NCBI RefSeq assembly: GCF_002153425.1
Contig: NZ_KZ119600.1
Span: forward strand, 4,301,295-4,340,326
DNA: 39,032 nt
Source: Litchfieldia alkalitelluris
GTDB lineage: Bacteria; Bacillota; Bacilli; Bacillales; Salisediminibacteriaceae
Direction of reading: 5' to 3'
Shown here: positions 32,024 to 39,032 of the stretch, one piece after another
Layout: each line of letters opens with the position of its first letter
Position numbering within the stretch: position 1 is the first letter of the stretch
Notes under the pieces: model-generated
Seen by the model: the letters and a program-made list of their open reading frames with translations, nothing else
Database searches by the model: none
What the model was told of the DNA's origin: nothing
Translations under genes and position numbers: made by a program

Positions 32024-34525
32024 ATGGATACGAAGAAGAAACTCATCATTGCAGGAAGTTTGGGTGCTGTCCTTTTGATTTTGATAGGGGTTTTCGCCTA
32101 TCAGTTGGTTAGTGCTAGTGGCTTGGAGAGGAAGCTGGCGCAGGCGGACGCGCACTATCAGGCTGGGGAGTTTGACGAGGCGATTGTGTTGTACACGGAG
32201 ATTCTGGAGGAGGACGAATTTTTTGTACAAGCCCGCCTTGGTTTGGCGTTGAGCTATTTTGCAACGGAGCAATATGATCTGGAGGAGCAGGTTTTGCTAG
32301 AGGGGATTGCGCTTGACCCTGATCAGCCGTCCTACTATCTCAATCTCTCGGATCATTATGTTTATCTTGGAAAAATCGAGTCGGCGGTGTTGACTACGAG
32401 TGACGGGGTTCTGCAGACGGAGCACCCAGAGCTAGACTCGCAGCTTGAGGAGTTACGGGAAAACTTGTACATTTCTGGCACGAGGGTTGTCGTGAGGGAA
32501 GATGACTTTGGGCTTGGTATCGACGAGGGCATTGGTGATGGATATAGTGACGATGCCGATGAAATGGACGCTGGTGAGGGTGAAGAAGCTGGCGGAGATG
32601 GTGTCAGCGGTGATTCAGCAGATGCTGAATCTGGTGAAGGGTCCGACGGCGAGGCCGATTCAGCTGATGGCGGAGACGATGGGGCGACTGGTGAAGCTGG
32701 AGATGCCGATGGTGGTCTGGGCGATGCGACAGTTTACGGTGACGAGACGGTGCGACCGCTGTTATTGCAGGTTGGGTTTGACCGTGTGGTTGACGTGATC
32801 TGGGAGGACGAGCATGGCCGCGTCATTGAAGTGGCGGCGGACTGGGTTGTTGAAGATGAGGAAATTGGGTTAATTGAATATAGGGAAAGACTGGAAGAAG
32901 AAGGGCTCATTGGTGACGGCGAGGCTGGTGTAGACGGCGGCGACGGAGAAGGTGCTGGAGACGCGAGTGCTGACGGCGTTGGCGCTGACGGTGCTGACGG
33001 CGGTGAGGGTGACGCGAGTGACGAAGCAGGGTCTGATACCAGCGCTGAGGCTGGTGGCGTAGTTGGTGATGATGGCGTCGACGCCGATGAGGCGGCGGTT
33101 GCCACTGGGGATGAAAACAGTGATGATTCCGCTTCGGATAGTGATTCTTCGGATAATGGTCACGATGGGGAAGAGTTAAGCGAAGCTGCTTATTTTTCCG
33201 CCGAAAGTGTTGGTGCTACATCTATCACGGCATCGGTCGGGCTCATTGAGCTCGCGGCGGATGTCGAGGTCCGGGAGCAGTTGTTGAAGGAGATTGTTGT
33301 CGAGGGTGAGCGCGACATCGACTTGACGATCGGGGAGAGCACGGTGATGTCGGTTTCGGGCGTGGATTACAACGACGAGCCGATGGAGGATTTCGCTCCT
33401 TCTTGGCGTCTTGACCGCGGTTTAGGTGTGTTGACTGAGGTTGACCCTTTCACATACGAGTTTTTGGCTGAAGAGGGTGGTATTGAAACGGTCGTCATCT
33501 CGGACGGTCACGTGGACGCGGAAATTCATATCGTCATCAATCGGGAAGGGAATCGGATTTCGTATTCTGTTTCTGGTGAGGGGCGTGTTGTGTTGACGCC
33601 GAATGAGGACACTTATGTCGGCAATAGTGTTGTCGGTGTTTCGGCCGTACCTGCTGATGGCTGGGTGTTCGTGGAGTGGCGTGGTGACTTGACTGGTTCG
33701 GAAAACCCGACTGAGTTGCTCATGAACAATAATAAGACTTTCCAGGCTGTGTTTGAGCAGGAGGGTCATTCGTTATCGGTGAGCGTTGATGGTGGCGGTA
33801 CGGTTGAGCCGAGTCCGTCTGAGTTGAAGTCTCGCTATGCTGATGGTGAGTCGGTGACTTTGCGGGCGCGCAATAATGCGGAGTGGGTTTTCGTACGCTG
33901 GACTGGTGATGTTCCAAGTGGCGCTGCGGAGGACGCTGAGATTTCGGTCGTTATGGATCGGGATAAAAATTTAACGGCTGTCTTCGAAGAACGCGAGCCT
34001 GACGGTGTTTCTATCGGCGGTTCTGCGAAGTTGTCGTTGGCTACTTCTGGTAATGGAAGTATTTCTGGCGCTTCTGACGGGGATAGTTTTGACAAGGGTG
34101 ACTCTGTCACTTTGACGGCTGTTCCTAATGATGGTTGGCAGTTTGAGCGCTGGGCTGGTGATGTTTCTGGCTCGTCGGCTTCGATCGATGTGAAGATGGA
34201 GAAGGACATGACGGTGGAAGCAGTGTTTGTGGAGAGTGGACACAATATAAGCTTAACTGTGGAAAACTCTCAAGGTGGTACTGTGACAGCTCTTGTGAAC
34301 GATGGATCTGGTGATTGGAAAGAAACAACTATAAGTCAATCGGGTACAACTTTTGCTCCAGGTACTAGGATTCGATTTAACGTGACAGTTAATGAAGACT
34401 GGGAGTTTGCTGGTTGGACTGGTATCTCGGAAGATAATCCTAGAAAAACAGATCCTGAGTTTACTGTTAATGGAGGTAGAAATATATTAGCTGAGTTTAG
34501 GAAGAAGGCTGAAGACGAAGAGTAA
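32024..34525 (+). CDS. Membrane-anchored TPR / acidic-linker / InlB B-repeat surface protein
   Basis: The 833-residue protein has a short basic start and one hydrophobic helix (about 6-30, IIAGSLGAVLLILIGVFAY), then TPR-like helices (about 37-130, HYQAGEFDEAIVLYTEIL, ALDPDQPSYYLNLSDHYVYLG). Two Asp/Gly/Ala/Glu-rich disordered linkers (about 165-235 and 300-390) flank a short folded module (VYGDETVRPLLLQVGFDRVV). After an Ig-like region come four divergent InlB B-repeats near 505, 582, 667 and 740, each with a G-G-x-V opening and a DGWxFxxWxGD core (for example PADGWVFVEWRGDLTG). It is probably an envelope protein facing outwards, with a ligand-binding or structural role. Its DNA is visibly richer in G and C than its neighbours. 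GGGGGAAGGATG precedes the ATG, and a strong terminator follows. Confidence 0.85.
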   Translation: MDTKKKLIIAGSLGAVLLILIGVFAYQLVSASGLERKLAQADAHYQAGEFDEAIVLYTEILEEDEFFVQARLGLALSYFATEQYDLEEQVLLEGIALDPDQPSYYLNLSDHYVYLGKIESAVLTTSDGVLQTEHPELDSQLEELRENLYISGTRVVVREDDFGLGIDEGIGDGYSDDADEMDAGEGEEAGGDGVSGDSADAESGEGSDGEADSADGGDDGATGEAGDADGGLGDATVYGDETVRPLLLQVGFDRVVDVIWEDEHGRVIEVAADWVVEDEEIGLIEYRERLEEEGLIGDGEAGVDGGDGEGAGDASADGVGADGADGGEGDASDEAGSDTSAEAGGVVGDDGVDADEAAVATGDENSDDSASDSDSSDNGHDGEELSEAAYFSAESVGATSITASVGLIELAADVEVREQLLKEIVVEGERDIDLTIGESTVMSVSGVDYNDEPMEDFAPSWRLDRGLGVLTEVDPFTYEFLAEEGGIETVVISDGHVDAEIHIVINREGNRISYSVSGEGRVVLTPNEDTYVGNSVVGVSAVPADGWVFVEWRGDLTGSENPTELLMNNNKTFQAVFEQEGHSLSVSVDGGGTVEPSPSELKSRYADGESVTLRARNNAEWVFVRWTGDVPSGAAEDAEISVVMDRDKNLTAVFEEREPDGVSIGGSAKLSLATSGNGSISGASDGDSFDKGDSVTLTAVPNDGWQFERWAGDVSGSSASIDVKMEKDMTVEAVFVESGHNISLTVENSQGGTVTALVNDGSGDWKETTISQSGTTFAPGTRIRFNVTVNEDWEFAGWTGISEDNPRKTDPEFTVNGGRNILAEFRKKAEDEE

Positions 34526-34690
34526 TTTGCGTTGGTTGTAGGTTGCGGGCGCGGGTGTGAACGCGGGGACGGTTCTTCCGTTCACGCCAGAGGCCTGCCT
34601 GAGCATATGGCAGTAGTTCTCCCGGCGCTCACCGCAGCATTGGCCTGCATGCATGCTTGCTATAGCCATTTTATAAAGGTAGAAATTGAG

Positions 34691-34742
34691 GAAGGGAATG
34701 AGGTTGCTTTCGTTATGAAGCAACTCATTCCCTTCTTTTTTT
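34691..34742 (+). terminator. Rho-independent terminator after the B-repeat protein gene
   Basis: GAAGGGAATGAG-g-TTGCTT (34691-34709) pairs with AAGCAACTCATTCCCTTC (34717-34734) and is followed by TTTTTTTTGA. The stem is about 18 bp with one bulged G. Half a GGGGACGGTTCTTCCGTTCAC repeat lies between it and the gene (about 34563-34585). Downstream to 34900 the DNA is GT-rich low-complexity sequence without a gene. Confidence 0.88.
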
Positions 34743-34945
34743 GATTGTTGGGTTGGATTGGGTTGTGTGGTTGGGTGATTGGGTGGTTTTCGATGGTGTG
34801 TTGTGTGTTGTGTGAGTGGCGGATTGGTGGGATTGATTAGTTGTGTTGTATGTATGGTATTTGGTAGATTAGTTGTTTGATCGATGATATTAATTCTGCG
34901 GCTAACTCCTCAATCACAATCATGATGTACTGTCGTTGATCCTAC

Positions 34946-35122
34946 TTATATTGAGAATATGATCCAGATGACCGAAGCGATTGTGGCTAATACTAGCAAA
35001 GATATAATTGCAGATTTCCTTTGCGATGGCCCTTTGTTTGTTGGTTCCCCTGACTTCCTTTCGCCATAAGCGGCGTCCCTCTTTCCATCTGACATGGATT
35101 TGTGCCAACCTTGATCGTCCAT
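34946..35122 (-). CDS. Small tail-anchored membrane protein, 58 residues
   Basis: The frame starts with ATG at 35122, 6 nt after the ribosome site AAAGGAGGG. The product begins MDDQGWHKSMSDGKRDAAYG, continues with a hydrophilic Lys/Gly/Pro stretch and ends in one hydrophobic helix (about 38-57, SAIISLLVLATIASVIWIIF). That layout, an N-terminal soluble part and a C-terminal anchor, is common among Bacillaceae small proteins of unknown role. The ribosome site and the amphipathic order favour this frame over an overlapping 62-residue frame in the same region. Confidence 0.65.
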   Translation of the reverse strand: MDDQGWHKSMSDGKRDAAYGERKSGEPTNKGPSQRKSAIISLLVLATIASVIWIIFSI

Positions 35123-35182
35123 AGAATCCCTCCTTTATTTTAGTTGATTTTGATGAGATTAGTAGATTTTTGCTTTGTTTTC

Positions 35183-35261
35183 TATTTCGTAAACGGGAGA
35201 ACCGTCCCTGCGTTTCTTCTGTTTCGTATTTCGTAAACGGGAGAACCGTCCCTGCGTTTAC
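35183..35261. repeat. Tandem pair of REP-like half palindromes
   Basis: TTTCGTAAACGGGAGAACCG followed by TCCCTGCGTTT occurs twice, 46 bp apart. It is a variant of the GTAAACGCAAGAACCGTCCC half of the composite repeats. The second copy overlaps the 3' end of the histidine phosphatase gene. Confidence 0.8.
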
Positions 35262-35920
35262 AAATGGGTGGTGTCGCCTAGGATTTCATATTTAAACTGG
35301 TTGCCGTCCCACTTGATGATGGTTAGGCTGGTTCCATGAATAAATGGTCCGTCCCACATTCGTTCCGTCGGGATATCCATCGTAAAAGACATGATTGCCT
35401 TTATTACAACGGCGTGAGTCACAATGAGTATATTCCCGTTTAGGTTCTCCGACATGATTTTTCGCACAGCAGTCTCTACGCGCTGTTTGAATGCTACTAA
35501 GCTTTCACCCTGATGTGGTTCGTGGTTATAGAGGTGAGGCTCCTCCCAAAAATTTTGGAACTCGGTCCGATGATTTGGCGTATTGTTGTGTCTTCCTAAA
35601 TTATTCTGGTTTTCCGTAATCCCGATCTCGTCCTTGGTCTTGCCTTCCCACTCCCCGAAATGGAGTTCTTGCAAATCTTTGATGGTGATGATTGGCGTAT
35701 TTTTAGCGGGTTGATGTGCATTTATGTATTGAGCAGTTTGAACAGCTCTACCGCTCGGACTCGAGTAAATGGCGCTGAAATGTGTGTCTTTCAGGCGTTT
35801 ACCTAGCTTGGTTGCACTTGTGGCACCCTTCTCTGTTAGTGGTGAATCCTTTGAACCTTGAAGGCGATTTTCTAAATTCCATTGGGTCTCCCCGTGACGA
35901 GTTAGATATATAGTCAGCAT
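35258..35920 (-). CDS. Histidine phosphatase family protein (phosphoglycerate mutase-like)
   Basis: The product is 220 residues from the ATG at 35920. It has the catalytic TRHGETQWN motif (R7-H9 region, phospho-histidine acceptor), AIYSSPSGRAVQTA with the second Arg, ELHFGEWEGKT, and the late VTHAVVIKA histidine. The family includes phosphatases of sugar phosphates, nucleotides and cobalamin precursors (CobC); the substrate here is unknown. I chose this ATG because GGAGG lies 6 nt upstream; a longer frame up to 36061 overlaps the next gene and lacks family similarity. It lies 98 bp after the zinc-ribbon gene and may be co-transcribed with it. The stop overlaps a REP-like repeat. Confidence 0.9.
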   Translation of the reverse strand: MLTIYLTRHGETQWNLENRLQGSKDSPLTEKGATSATKLGKRLKDTHFSAIYSSPSGRAVQTAQYINAHQPAKNTPIITIKDLQELHFGEWEGKTKDEIGITENQNNLGRHNNTPNHRTEFQNFWEEPHLYNHEPHQGESLVAFKQRVETAVRKIMSENLNGNILIVTHAVVIKAIMSFTMDIPTERMWDGPFIHGTSLTIIKWDGNQFKYEILGDTTHL

Positions 35921-36018
35921 TTTTTGCCTCCTCCCCCACATTCTCTTGGATCTAATATAGAAAGAATTGCGGACTAACATTGCTTCACCTAATTGCACTA
36001 ACCAAACCACACTGGAAT

Positions 36019-36597
36019 CTACGAAAACTCTCTTCCTGTCAACTCTTTGATCGTTGTGCAAAACATGTCCCAGCCTTCTGGGTAGTTGTTATCGCCGTGC
36101 TTTTTGATGTTTCTTCCTTCGCGCACTAATTCTACTTGCCAGTGGGTGCCGTCCATAACACCTGGATTGGGATACTCTTTTTTCCAGTTTAGGAGGTCCG
36201 CCCATTGCAAATTAAACATAAAAGTTTTCGCCTCGGCATCGGTAATAGGCTTGGTGATTGGGGGTTGCCAGATGCCCTCGCCCTCACTCTTACTCCATGA
36301 AACTTCTTCTGCTTCTAAATCTATTTCAACGTGATAACTTGGGCCGAAATATCCTCCCACCGTTGCGATGACACGATTAATTTTTTCATAAGCTCTGTCA
36401 ATGGCCTCGTTCTTCGTCCATTCGTTGCCGCAGCTGTTGCAATGATAATCGGGACTATCCATCTCGACGCAGCAGCCGCCGAGCATGAACTTCCCCGCCT
36501 CAGCGTCCTTCATCGCCTCGTGTGTCGGCAGTCCGTAAATGATGTTGACCACGTTCCTAGAATTGCAATTTGGGCACTGCTTGTAATTTATTGCCAT
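36019..36597 (-). CDS. Zinc-ribbon protein of unknown function
   Basis: The 192-residue protein starts with a zinc-ribbon: QCPNCNSRNVVNI (first CxxC) and YHCNSCGNEW (second CxxC), separated by about 40 residues that contain LGGCCVEMDSPD. The rest is a soluble alpha/beta domain with many Trp and Asp residues (SYHVEIDLEAEEVSWS, WQVELVREGRN, EGWDMFCTTIKEL). The ribbon may bind zinc and support a partner interaction. The last part looks like a small stand-alone domain found in hypothetical proteins of Bacillaceae. AAAGGAGG is a strong ribosome site. Confidence 0.78.
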   Translation of the reverse strand: MAINYKQCPNCNSRNVVNIIYGLPTHEAMKDAEAGKFMLGGCCVEMDSPDYHCNSCGNEWTKNEAIDRAYEKINRVIATVGGYFGPSYHVEIDLEAEEVSWSKSEGEGIWQPPITKPITDAEAKTFMFNLQWADLLNWKKEYPNPGVMDGTHWQVELVREGRNIKKHGDNNYPEGWDMFCTTIKELTGREFS

Positions 36598-36623
36598 ACG
36601 ATTACCTCCTTTGGTGTGTGAAC

Positions 36624-36760
36624 GTTTGATTGGTTCTGATCGCTGGTGCCGGCTGGTATCTGATCGTTTGATTGGTTCTGATCGCTTGATTGGTGATTGA
36701 TCGTTTGATTGGTTCTGATCGCTGGTGCCGGCTGGTGTGTGAACGCTGGTGTGTGAACGG
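36624..36760. repeat. Short imperfect tandem repeat (about 37 bp)
   Basis: GTTTGATTGGTTCTGATCGC occurs at about 36624, 36668 and 36705, with GGTGCCGGCTGGT after the first and third copies. TGTGTGAACG occurs on both sides. It ends in half a REP-like repeat (GAACGGGAGATCCGTCCCTC). No frame here looks coding. Confidence 0.75.
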
Positions 36761-36840
36761 GAGATCCGTCCCTCCGTTTAGGCACAACACCAAATAACGC
36801 TACATACGATAGCTTATAATCAATGAAAGGATTGAAGAAT

Positions 36841-37422
36841 ATGTATCTTGGCTACTATTATCAGAATCTATATCCCTACCATCCGCAGGCATCTGCCCAG
36901 CCCCTAAATATGTATCAATATGGTAATTATAACATGTATCCATATCCTTATTGGGGATATCCTCAGGGGAATATGCCACATTTTTCCCATGCCCGAACTC
37001 CTGAAGATGGCGGGCATGCTGCGGAGATGAAGGATTACGGCCCAGAGCCATTTACTGTGAATATTGAGCAGGCGACCATGCAGAATCAAACATATCGTAC
37101 CGCTTTGTGGACAGGGGAAAATTTGCAACTAACGCTCATGAGCATTAATCCTGGCGACGATATCGGTCTCGAGATTCACAACGACCATGATCAGTTCATT
37201 CGGATTGAGCAAGGCCACGGCCTCGTTTTTATGGGTGATGAAAAAAATAAGTATGATTTCGAAAAACATGTTACCGATGGCTCTGCCATCTTTATCCCAG
37301 CAGGAAAGTGGCACAACGTCGTAAACTATGGTCAAACTCCACTAAAACTATATTCGATCTATGCACCACCTGAACACCCAGCTGGGACAGTACATCCAAC
37401 AAAGGCAGACGCAGGGGCGTAA
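36841..37422 (+). CDS. Cupin-domain protein with Tyr/Pro-rich N-terminus
   Basis: The product is 193 residues from the ATG at 36841. The first 50 residues are rich in Tyr, Pro, Asn and Gln (YLGYYYQNLYPYHPQ, MYPYPYWGYPQGN), a style seen in spore-coat and crust proteins. The cupin domain spans about 80-180: LTLMSINPGDDIGLEIHNDHDQFIRIEQG holds the His/Glu metal ligands of motif 1, and FIPAGKWHNVVN holds motif 2. It may bind a metal and a small molecule, or be structural. AAAGGA lies 9 nt before the chosen ATG; an earlier ATG at 36823 has no ribosome site. A GACGGTTCTTG hairpin follows its stop codon. Confidence 0.88.
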   Translation: MYLGYYYQNLYPYHPQASAQPLNMYQYGNYNMYPYPYWGYPQGNMPHFSHARTPEDGGHAAEMKDYGPEPFTVNIEQATMQNQTYRTALWTGENLQLTLMSINPGDDIGLEIHNDHDQFIRIEQGHGLVFMGDEKNKYDFEKHVTDGSAIFIPAGKWHNVVNYGQTPLKLYSIYAPPEHPAGTVHPTKADAGA

Positions 37423-37424
37423 AC

Positions 37425-37488
37425 GGAGGTAAACGGAGGGACGGTTCTTGCGTTCACAGTGCGTTGTGATCACAAGAACCGTCTTTAG
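37425..37488 (+). repeat. REP-like palindrome after the cupin gene
   Basis: GACGGTTCTTG (37440-37450) pairs with CAAGAACCGTC (37473-37483), followed by TTTAGC. GTAAACGGAG occurs twice just before. Its position directly after the stop codon suggests use as a terminator. The centre differs from that of the other copies. The gap 37489-37617 has no gene. Confidence 0.75.
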
Positions 37489-37617
37489 CTATAGAACAGT
37501 CTTTAGCTTTATGGTGACTTTTATCGGAAGAACCCGGCATCAAGGTTGAAGTTTTATCCTCCAATACATACACGTTTTCAGTTTGACGACAAATTTAGCT
37601 TGGTTTTGCTTGGTTTT

Positions 37618-39032
37618 GTCGTTAGTTCTTGGTTCTAACGACAATATTGCCTGATTCATACTTGGTTTTGTCGTTAGTTCTTGGTTCTAACGACAATATT
37701 GCCTGATTACTACTTGGTTTTGTCGTTAGTTTTTGATTCTAACGACAATATTGCCTGATTCATACTTGGTTTTGTCGTTAGTTCTTGATTCTAACGACAA
37801 TATTGCCTGATTCATACTTGGTTTTGTCGTTAGTTCTTGATTCTAACGACAATATTGCCTGATTCATACTTGGTTTTGTCGTTAGTTCTTGATTCTAACG
37901 ACAATATTGCCTGATTCATACTTGGTTTTGTCGTTAGTTCTTGATTCTAACGACAATATTGCCTGATTCATACTTGGTTTTGTCGTTAGTTCTTGATTCT
38001 AACGACAATATTGCCTGATTCATACTTGGTTTTGTCGTTAGTTCTTGATTCTAACGACAATATTGCCTGATTCATACTTGGTTTTGTCGTTAGTTCTTGA
38101 TTCTAACGACAATATTGCCTGATTCATACTTGGTTTTGTCGTTAGTTCTTGATTCTAACGACAATATTGCCTGATTCATACTTGGTTTTGTCGTTAGTTC
38201 TTGATTCTAACGACAATATTGCCTGATTCATACTTGGTTTTGTCGTTAGTTCTTGATTCTAACGACAATATTGCCTGATTCATACTTGGTTTTGTCGTTA
38301 GTTCTTGATTCTAACGACAATATTGCCTGATTCATACTTGGTTTTGTCGTTAGTTCTTCTATCTAACAACATTACTACTTGATTCCTCGTCAGTTTTGTC
38401 GTTATTCTTTCAAATCTAACGACAATATTGCTTGATCCCTCGTCAGTTTTGTCGTTAATCTTTCAATCTAACGACATTACTACTTGATTCCTCGTCAGTT
38501 TTGTCGTTAGTTTCTCAATCTAACGACATTACTACTTGATTCCTCGTCAGTTTTGTCGTTAGTTTCTCAATCTAACGACAGTACTACTTGATTCCTCGTC
38601 AGTTTTGTGGTTAGTTCTTCTATCTAACGACAGTACTACTTGATTCCTCGTCAGTTTTGTCGTTAGTTCTTCTATCTAACGACAGTACTACTTGATTCCT
38701 CGTCAGTTTTGTCGTTAGTTCTTCTATCTAACGACAGTACTACTTGATTCCTCGTCAGTTTTGTCGTTAGTTCTTCTATCTAACGACAGTACTACTTGAT
38801 TCCTCGTCAGTTTTGTCGTTAGTTTCTCAATCTAACGACAGTATTGCTTGATCCCTAATCAGTTTTGTCGTTAGTCTTTCAATCTAACGACAATATTGCT
38901 TGATATCTTATGGGTTTTGTCGTTAATCTTTCAATCTAACGACATTACTACTTGATTCCTCGTCAGTTTTGTCGTTAGTTCTTCTATCTAACGACAGTAC
39001 TACTTGATTCCTCGTCAGTTTTGTCGTTAGTT
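37618..39032. repeat. 52-bp tandem array, 27 units, each with an 8-bp stem-loop
   Basis: GTCGTTAG recurs every 52 bp from 37618 to the window edge, with one 1-bp slip, giving 27 full units and the start of a 28th. Each unit has GTCGTTAG and CTAACGAC as arms of a hairpin with a loop of about 9 nt (TTCTTGATT, TTCTTCTAT, TTTCTCAAT or TCTTTCAAT), followed by a 27-bp spacer. The spacer is the same within blocks: AATATTGCCTGATTCATACT in about the first 14 units, AGTACTACTTGATTCCTCGT in most later ones. Repeated spacers rule out a CRISPR array. No coding frame is supported. Confidence 0.92.

Noticed and set aside
32502-34328. Minus-strand and out-of-frame genes inside the B-repeat protein gene
   Set aside because: They arise from the biased Asp/Gly/Ser codons of the long plus-strand gene; none has family motifs.
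34532-34744. Plus-strand gene of 70 codons after the B-repeat protein
   Set aside because: It contains half a REP-like repeat and the whole terminator stem.
34920-35108. Minus-strand frame of 62 codons
   Set aside because: It overlaps the 58-residue frame at 34946-35122 in another phase; only that one has AAAGGAGGG at the right distance and a membrane helix.
37618-39032. CRISPR array
   Set aside because: The unit is 52 bp with a palindromic part, but the segments between the palindromes are the same in long blocks. Spacers must differ, and no cas gene is in the window.
37618-39032. Integron cassette array with attC-like hairpins
   Set aside because: There are no cassette genes between the hairpins, no integrase of the IntI type, and no GTTRRRY-type core sites.

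Overview
The window looks like a chromosomal segment of a low-GC Gram-positive bacterium of the Bacillaceae type. Supporting signs are strong Shine-Dalgarno sites (GGAGG/AAGGAG) with some TTG and GTG starts, the Firmicute style of Tad pilus locus, and Bacillus-type families (CBO0543, DUF4282, LXG/DUF443/DUF4176). I cannot name the species. No rRNA, tRNA or CRISPR was seen.

Region 1 (0.5-14.4 kb, minus strand) is one long Tad/Flp type IVb pilus operon. In transcription order it reads: TadZ-like ATPase, TadA motor ATPase, TadB, TadC, Flp1-type pilin, a TadE-like pseudopilin, a large single-anchor pseudopilin/TadG-like protein with a coiled coil, three tandem paralogous lipoproteins, a second TadE-like protein, an A24 prepilin peptidase, an FHA-domain membrane protein and a PP2C phosphatase. 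The FHA and PP2C genes suggest Ser/Thr phosphorylation control of the pilus. The lipoprotein trio inside the operon is unusual. The tadB reading frame has ATA where an ATG is expected.

Region 2 (14.4-20.6 kb) is intergenic and accessory: short tandem repeats, a 34-codon membrane microprotein, DUF4282 and CBO0543 membrane proteins, an IS91-type mobile element (tyrosine recombinase plus Y2 HUH transposase, overlapping by 4 bp) whose first gene has its ribosome binding site inside an mRNA hairpin, a cluster of strong stem-loops, and a thioredoxin-fold protein.

Region 3 (21.2-25.5 kb, plus strand) is a type VII secretion toxin locus: an LXG protein with a glycine-rich hydrophobic C-terminus, three DUF443 multi-pass membrane proteins (the family of the S. 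aureus TspA immunity protein TsaI) and a DUF4176 gene. It reads as a membrane-targeting antibacterial toxin with an amplified immunity bank. No secretion machinery lies in the window.

Region 4 (25.5-37.5 kb) carries mostly single genes: a nucleotidyltransferase, a PPOX flavoprotein, a HAD phosphatase, membrane proteins, a TPR/InlB-B-repeat surface protein of distinct composition, a histidine phosphatase, a zinc-ribbon protein, a cupin and two small proteins. Between them lies a family of composite repeats: a MITE-like 100-170 bp part with inverted ends (GGTAATGTTGCGC type) joined to a REP-like palindrome (GACGGTTCTTGCG type) that usually abuts the 3' end of the neighbouring minus-strand gene.

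Both window ends, and one internal site, carry minisatellites of 51-52 bp units in which every unit contains an inverted repeat. The right-hand array (from about 37.6 kb) has 27 units and runs off the edge.
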